64,000 nucleotides of DNA from Apium graveolens (Eukaryota; Streptophyta; Magnoliopsida; Apiales; Apiaceae). The DNA lies in contig NC_133647.1 of the NCBI RefSeq assembly GCF_009905375.1, forward strand, positions 78,730,231-78,794,230, written 5' to 3'. The notes beneath the pieces are model-generated. The model made no database searches, was not told the origin of the DNA, and saw nothing but the letters and a program-made list of their open reading frames with translations. Positions 58,921-64,000 of the stretch are shown one piece after another; the stretch's first letter is position 1, and every line of letters starts with the position of its first letter. The translations under genes were made by a program, and so were the position numbers.

Positions 58921-59062
58921 ACCCAGACATCTCGATACATATACATACTTACAATTTTCGAGATCTCAAGTGACATAGCCTTTCAATCCATAACCGATTT
59001 CTCTCTCGTTTTTACTCCTTTCTCAAAAAAAATTCTTACCCATTCACACTCACTAAACAATA

Positions 59063-62000
59063 ATGGCACAAAACAATGTTAGAGCAACTATCCCAGAGAA
59101 AGGAACAAACTACCTCGCTTTTACTGATGCTAACCAAGCTTCTGAAAGTTTCAAGGGGTTTGTGAAACTTTTGGATGCATCTTATCTTGCAGGAGCTTTG
59201 ACTGTAAATCATGTTTTGTATCTGGATGTTCTGCATGAATTCTGGACTACAGCAGTAGTGAGGACTGATATGAATGACAACTCTCTCTCTCTATGGTGGT
59301 GACATGCACAATTGGAGGCCAACTAATAGAGTTCAATGAACAAGATGTGAATAGAGCTTTGGGGATGCCAACTGAAAATCTGGTAGAGGTACCAACTCTT
59401 GATGAACTGACTGAGTTTATGGACTTCATCAACTATGGTAGAAGAATCGACATGTCAAGCTTGAACAGAACAAATCTAAGGAAGGTGTGGTCCTTTATCT
59501 TTGATTCTGTGGTGAGGGCCTTCACATGCAGGAAGACAGGGAATGCCAACATTTCAAGTGCGGTGCAAAAGCTGGTGTACTCAATTGCCCACAACAGACA
59601 CTTGAATGTTGGTCTATTGACCCTGGAAGAACTTGCAACCAGGCTAACAATGCCCCTGTCAGCTAGAGATAAGGAAATTTTCTTTTCTAGATTTATTATG
59701 TCCACTTTAAATCATAAAGTAGGAGACATACATCTGTTAAATGGTATAGATAGATAGCACAAGAATAGGAAATTATAAGCAAGTGTCCAAAATAATATTT
59801 GGTTCACTTGCTACAAAGAATAAGGTAAATATAAGTCTGGAAATTACTTCATTCATGTTAGAGAGGTTTTGGACTTACCCTTACCCAATGTCTGACATGA
59901 GGTCAAATATACAATCTAGCACAGCTATGATCCCTGAACCTGTGGAAGTACAAACACATGAACACCCACAGGGATCTTCCAAAGCTGAAACCATTTCTTC
60001 AAAATCTGTAGAATCTAGGAATCCAACCATCTCATCCTCTCAAAAGGATGAGGTGAAAAGAAGAGAAATGGGTAACCTTAGCAGTGATAACTGAGAGTGG
60101 TGAGGACCAAACTGAAACTGAGTCACCCTTGGTTAAAAGATCAAAAAGAAGTAAGAAATATGAGTTGACCACTCAATCAACCTCTGTATCCTCCCAACAG
60201 GATGCAGTTGTAAAAATGGGGACTAAACAGACTCTAGATACATCCTCTCAACATGGTGTGTCTATTGAAAAGAGCATTCACCCCAATGCACCCTGTACAG
60301 AGTCTGCACAGCCTGCACCTGAAGCAATTCAAGTGTATGGTAGGAGAAATAAGAATGGCACACACATTGAGAGCACATCTTTTGAAGCTCCCTCATCCAT
60401 TCAAGGGGAGCTACCAACACTCACATCTGAACAACAATCTCTCATATCTCATTCTTCTCTACCAACAACACTTGAATTCAATTCTCAAGTGCAAGCTCAC
60501 TCAAGTGACTTGGTTCAAGAAACCATGCTCACCACCCAGACACTTCATTCAGATGGTGAGAGGCTACTAGCTGGGTAGACCTTAATGACACCATCAAAAT
60601 CATGGGGGATTCATCAGTTTTTACTGAAGACCCAATGGAGATACTAAATGCACCTTCATGTGTAAATCATTTTTCACATACTGTAAGGTTTGAGGGTAGT
60701 ACTCCTGAGGGGGAGCTATCTAAATCCTCTCTAATTCAATTGGAGGTTCCTCAGGTAGGAACAACTCCCCTCAAAACCCTAGCACTTTGGCAGTTGATGC
60801 TAGGAGTACAATTGCCAATGATCCTGCCATAAGGGAGGCAAGTATAGCACTTTCAGGTGATAATGTGGTGTAAGACACACAAGGGTTTGAGGTTGTTGTA
60901 CATAACATTAACCCTGTCAAATCCCCTCCAATTGAATTAAAGGTTACCACTACAAGTGGAGGACAACACACTATCATAAACACATAGCAATCTGTGAGTC
61001 ACATGTGGTTCTGATCCCTCACAACAACCCTGAACCTCATAACCTCCACAACCACATCATGTCTTTAACTGGCTCCAAGAAACTGCACCTCAGTCAAATC
61101 TTGAAAAATTCAGGGTAGATCAGCTTGTAGGCCTAGCACAAATCTCTTAACAATTGCTGACTTCTGACATGTCTAACTAGGACTATCAAGCAATCATGCT
61201 CTCCTATCAATCAGATGTCCAAGAACAACAGGACAAAATTGTTAATGAAGCTGAACAGGATGGCAACTGTGATGCTTGGCTGAACAAGGACTATAATCTG
61301 GAAATGGAGGATGTTCTAGCTAGGTTCAGGGAAGACTATTTAACAATTCTGGGCAGCAATTTTAAGGCACTGACACCTAGTGAAGTCTATGATGTAGTCA
61401 ATGAAGTTTTAAAGGCTCAACTGAAAGCTTTTCATCTCTTTGGAAAAGCTCTAGAACTGAGATTGACTGGTCATGAAGATAGGATTAAAAAGCTGGTACA
61501 GGATAACATGGATGAGATTATACCATCTCAAGTATAGATCACTTCCAAGTTCAAGCATTTTGCTGATCAAATGTCTAGAATGGAGATTGATAACATTGAA
61601 AGGGAAGTCCGAAATCTCAAACAATCCTTCATCTCTCTTCATTCAATGCTCCAACAACAAATCACTCATTCAAATGACACAAAGGTCAAGTTAGAGCAAC
61701 TTCATCAAAGCAGATATGAGCCTTCAGCCTTGTTCATGGATGGTATCAAACAGGCTGTAAAAGCAACCTTTGGTTCCTCAACATCTACTAGTTATTATCA
61801 GCCTGGATCCACTTCTACAAATCTGCAAATTTAGTCCCTCCAAAACCAAGTCTCAGAATTACAGACTTCCAATGCCACTCTTACTTCACAAGTCCAAGAC
61901 TTGACTTCTCTTATCAAGAGTCAACAAACTGACATCCAGACCCTGGTGGACTCTCATAAGCACCTTCAAATGCAGAATTATGTTGCTTTGGGGGGCATCA

Positions 62001-63847
62001 TGGGGAAGCTCAATATTTCCCTACCTGCCTTACCTGAACAAATTAGGCCAAAAATTCCAACTCCCTTGCTCATGCCTGTTACCAAGACTAAGGGGAGATT
62101 GAGGCTAGTATTGCAAAATCTAAAGATGCTAAGACATAATTTAAAGAGCCTGTTCAAGTGGGACAAAGATCAGGTGCTCAAGTTGATGTTGGAAAAGAAA
62201 GACTACAAAGGGCTACAGAAGGACCTAATCAAGATCAGGAATTCAATGACCTTCTTGCAGCACTAAGAGTATCCCTACAACACAACTATATGGCTTTCAA
62301 GAAAGCTTTGGGCAAGAACATCAATTTTATAAGAGCAGTGGCGGTGAAAGTTGATAACTTCCTAGAGAAAAATGATTGTCATGAACATCAATGATGGTGG
62401 TGTGGACAGGTGTCTCCAGGTGACTCTTCCATATCTTCAAGCCTTAAGTGCATCATAATTGGATGTAATGAATGATAGAGTGAATCCAGTCATTCAAGAA
62501 GATACTCAACTACTCTAAGAGCTCAAAAAGGCACAGATAGCAGCTTTCCTAGAAGCCTATCTACATCCACAAAAATGAGTAGTTTATATCTGTCCAATAA
62601 CAAATCAAGCAAGGCATCTCATTGTTCCCAAATATTGTGTTAGATCAAACATGAGGTTGATCATGAAATTGCAATCTAACTTGAAACACAAAAAGAACAA
62701 GAAGCCTGAGGATGTTGAAATGATAAAAAACTTGGACAGGTATCTCTTAAATCCTGACACCATGTTGCTAAATACTCAGTACAATCTAAGGAAATATGAG
62801 GATGATGATGAGCAGAAGGGTGACAAGAAAAATCCTTCTGGCTCAAATCAAAGTCAAGCTTCCAAAACAACTGGTAGTAAGGATGAGCAGAAGAAAGGGG
62901 GAGACAAAAAGGATGAGGAGAAGAAAAGAAGAAGTGAGAGAAGGAGTAAAAAGAATCATGATGGCTCAGAACCACACCAAACCCTAAAAATCTAAACACA
63001 ACCAGCTTAACCTTCAAAATCAACTATCTCAAACATCAAACTACCTCAAACCTCAAAGCCTAAATTTCTATTCAAGCAAACAGCTAACTCTTTCCTAAAA
63101 ATTCTAATCACCACAAGCCAGACAAGTCTCAAGAAAATCACAACCTTACCTTTAGCCAAGCCTTCGCTAATCTCAAATCTGTTGGGAGAAAGCCTAAGAA
63201 AGCCAAGCTTGCATAGAAAGGAGAAGTCACTGAAAGGGCCATCTGGAACTGTTTCAAGCAATCTGACTTTCTACCTTTGAATTGGTGCATCTCAGATGAA
63301 GATCATTTTCAACAACTTGCTGAGGAAATAGTCAAAGTCTGGGTTGTATCCCTTAGAGAAGTTAGAATTTTCTATGAAGATTGGTTCTTCACCTTCCTTG
63401 GTAGTGATTTAATGGATTCTCTTTCTTCCACAGAAATTAAGAGAATAATAAGTTTGCTAAAGGACAAGGATACTTCTACAAGGGCATGGAGATCAGTTAT
63501 AGCTGAATGGTTGATTACAAGGGAGGAAACAAAAAAATGAAATAAGGTTGAATCTGAAGAAAGAGTGAGGAAGTATGATGAGGAAATAGATATGTTCATT
63601 AAAAGATCAGAAGAGCTCAAGGCCAAAGGAATGAGCAGAATCTCTAAAGATGGGAAATTTCTAAACATCAAAGCTGGTGGAATCTCAAGATTTAGGATTG
63701 ATTTACTAGACAGTGGTATCCAAAGGTAGCAAGACAAAAACTTGTAGAAGCTCTAAGTGGGACACCTATAATAGAAGAACTTGAAATTCTTGATCACTTA
63801 AAGGATGTTCTTAGAGAAGAAGCAGATACAAAAACTGTTTTTACCTG
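59063..63847 (+). pseudogene. Sirevirus ORF3, plus-strand element, multiple breaks
   Basis: ATG 59063 starts a globular N-terminus (DASYLAGALTVNHVLYLDVL). A frameshift in a CT repeat at 59281-59294 is followed by an open stretch to 59757 (RALGMPTENLVEVPTLDEL). Ser/Thr/Gln-rich low-complexity pieces follow at 59783-60832. A coiled-coil section at 61196-62090 has TAG at 61535-61537 and 61832-61834, then a frameshift near 62095. A Lys/Asp-rich piece lies at 62651-62995. The C-terminal part (63277-63847) has DEEIDMFIKRSEELKAKGMS and LLDSG. No enzyme motif or membrane segment is evident. Function is unknown; the place matches the envelope-like or accessory ORF of Sireviruses. Confidence 0.78.
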
Positions 63848-64000
63848 AGACTTGTAACCATTAAACTTTGTAAATCTCCCAATGTATAAAAGTTGTAATT
63901 CTATCAAACTTTATATATAATTTCATTTTCCATTTTTTTAACTTGGGATTAGTCTTGTTAACAAGCATGAATTTATGTTAAGCAATCTTCTCACAAATTG
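63848..64000 (+). other. non-coding sequence after ORF3, to window edge
   Basis: AT-rich, no ORF, no polypurine tract or LTR start yet visible. Confidence 0.6.

Larger units (their letters stand above)
57571..64000 (+). mobile_element. plus-strand SIRE element, 3' part, runs off right edge
   Basis: Carries the end of RT, RNase H, a spacer, a TATA box and a long degenerate ORF3. The 5' part lies on the other side of the Copia-2 insertion, outside the window to the left. It is the oldest layer visible. The 3' LTR is not reached by 64000. Confidence 0.88.

Overview
The window is plant nuclear DNA made almost entirely of nested LTR retrotransposons. I see no host protein-coding gene, rRNA or tRNA gene. 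The evidence for a plant is the presence of Sirevirus/SIRE-type Ty1/copia elements, a Tat-clade Ty3/gypsy element with a second (archaeal-type) RNase H, a chromovirus-like gypsy element, and initiator-Met-tRNA type primer-binding sites. A dicot of the carrot/celery kind is my impression from the element style, but it is not proven here.

Layout from left to right. 1-11716 is a minus-strand SIRE element running off the left edge: ORF3 at 1-2932, a spacer with a small ORF, pol at 5361-8711, gag at 8712-11063 and the 5' LTR at 11120-11716. It sits inside an older minus-strand copia element ('Copia-2') seen at 11717-13413, 28435-30135 and 52694-57570. Copia-2 itself lies inside a plus-strand SIRE element whose 3' part occupies 57571-64000. 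A plus-strand Sirevirus that lacks most of pol was inserted into the Copia-2 integrase (ATATT target duplication). A chromovirus-like gypsy with a ~4.27 kb LTR was inserted into that Sirevirus's gag (CAAAT target duplication).

The block 10104-26821 was then duplicated head-to-tail. The second copy starts at 26822 at a constant offset of 16718 bp. In copy A the gypsy keeps its 5' LTR and a scrambled interior (20052-26821). In copy B it was reduced to a solo LTR. A young Tat-clade element (36177-47015) later landed in the TA repeat of that solo LTR. Its two 549-bp LTRs differ at 3 sites.

The Tat element has a long open pol frame (1116 codons), a gag-protease region broken by four frame breaks and a stop, and on the opposite strand a three-exon gene with good splice sites and its own TATA box. 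All other gag and pol frames carry stops, frameshifts or deletions. The most notable signals are that antisense spliced gene, a small ORF with its own TATA box between pol and ORF3 of the left SIRE, and TATA boxes ahead of ORF3 in both SIRE elements. Together they suggest that accessory ORFs in these retrotransposons are expressed from internal promoters.
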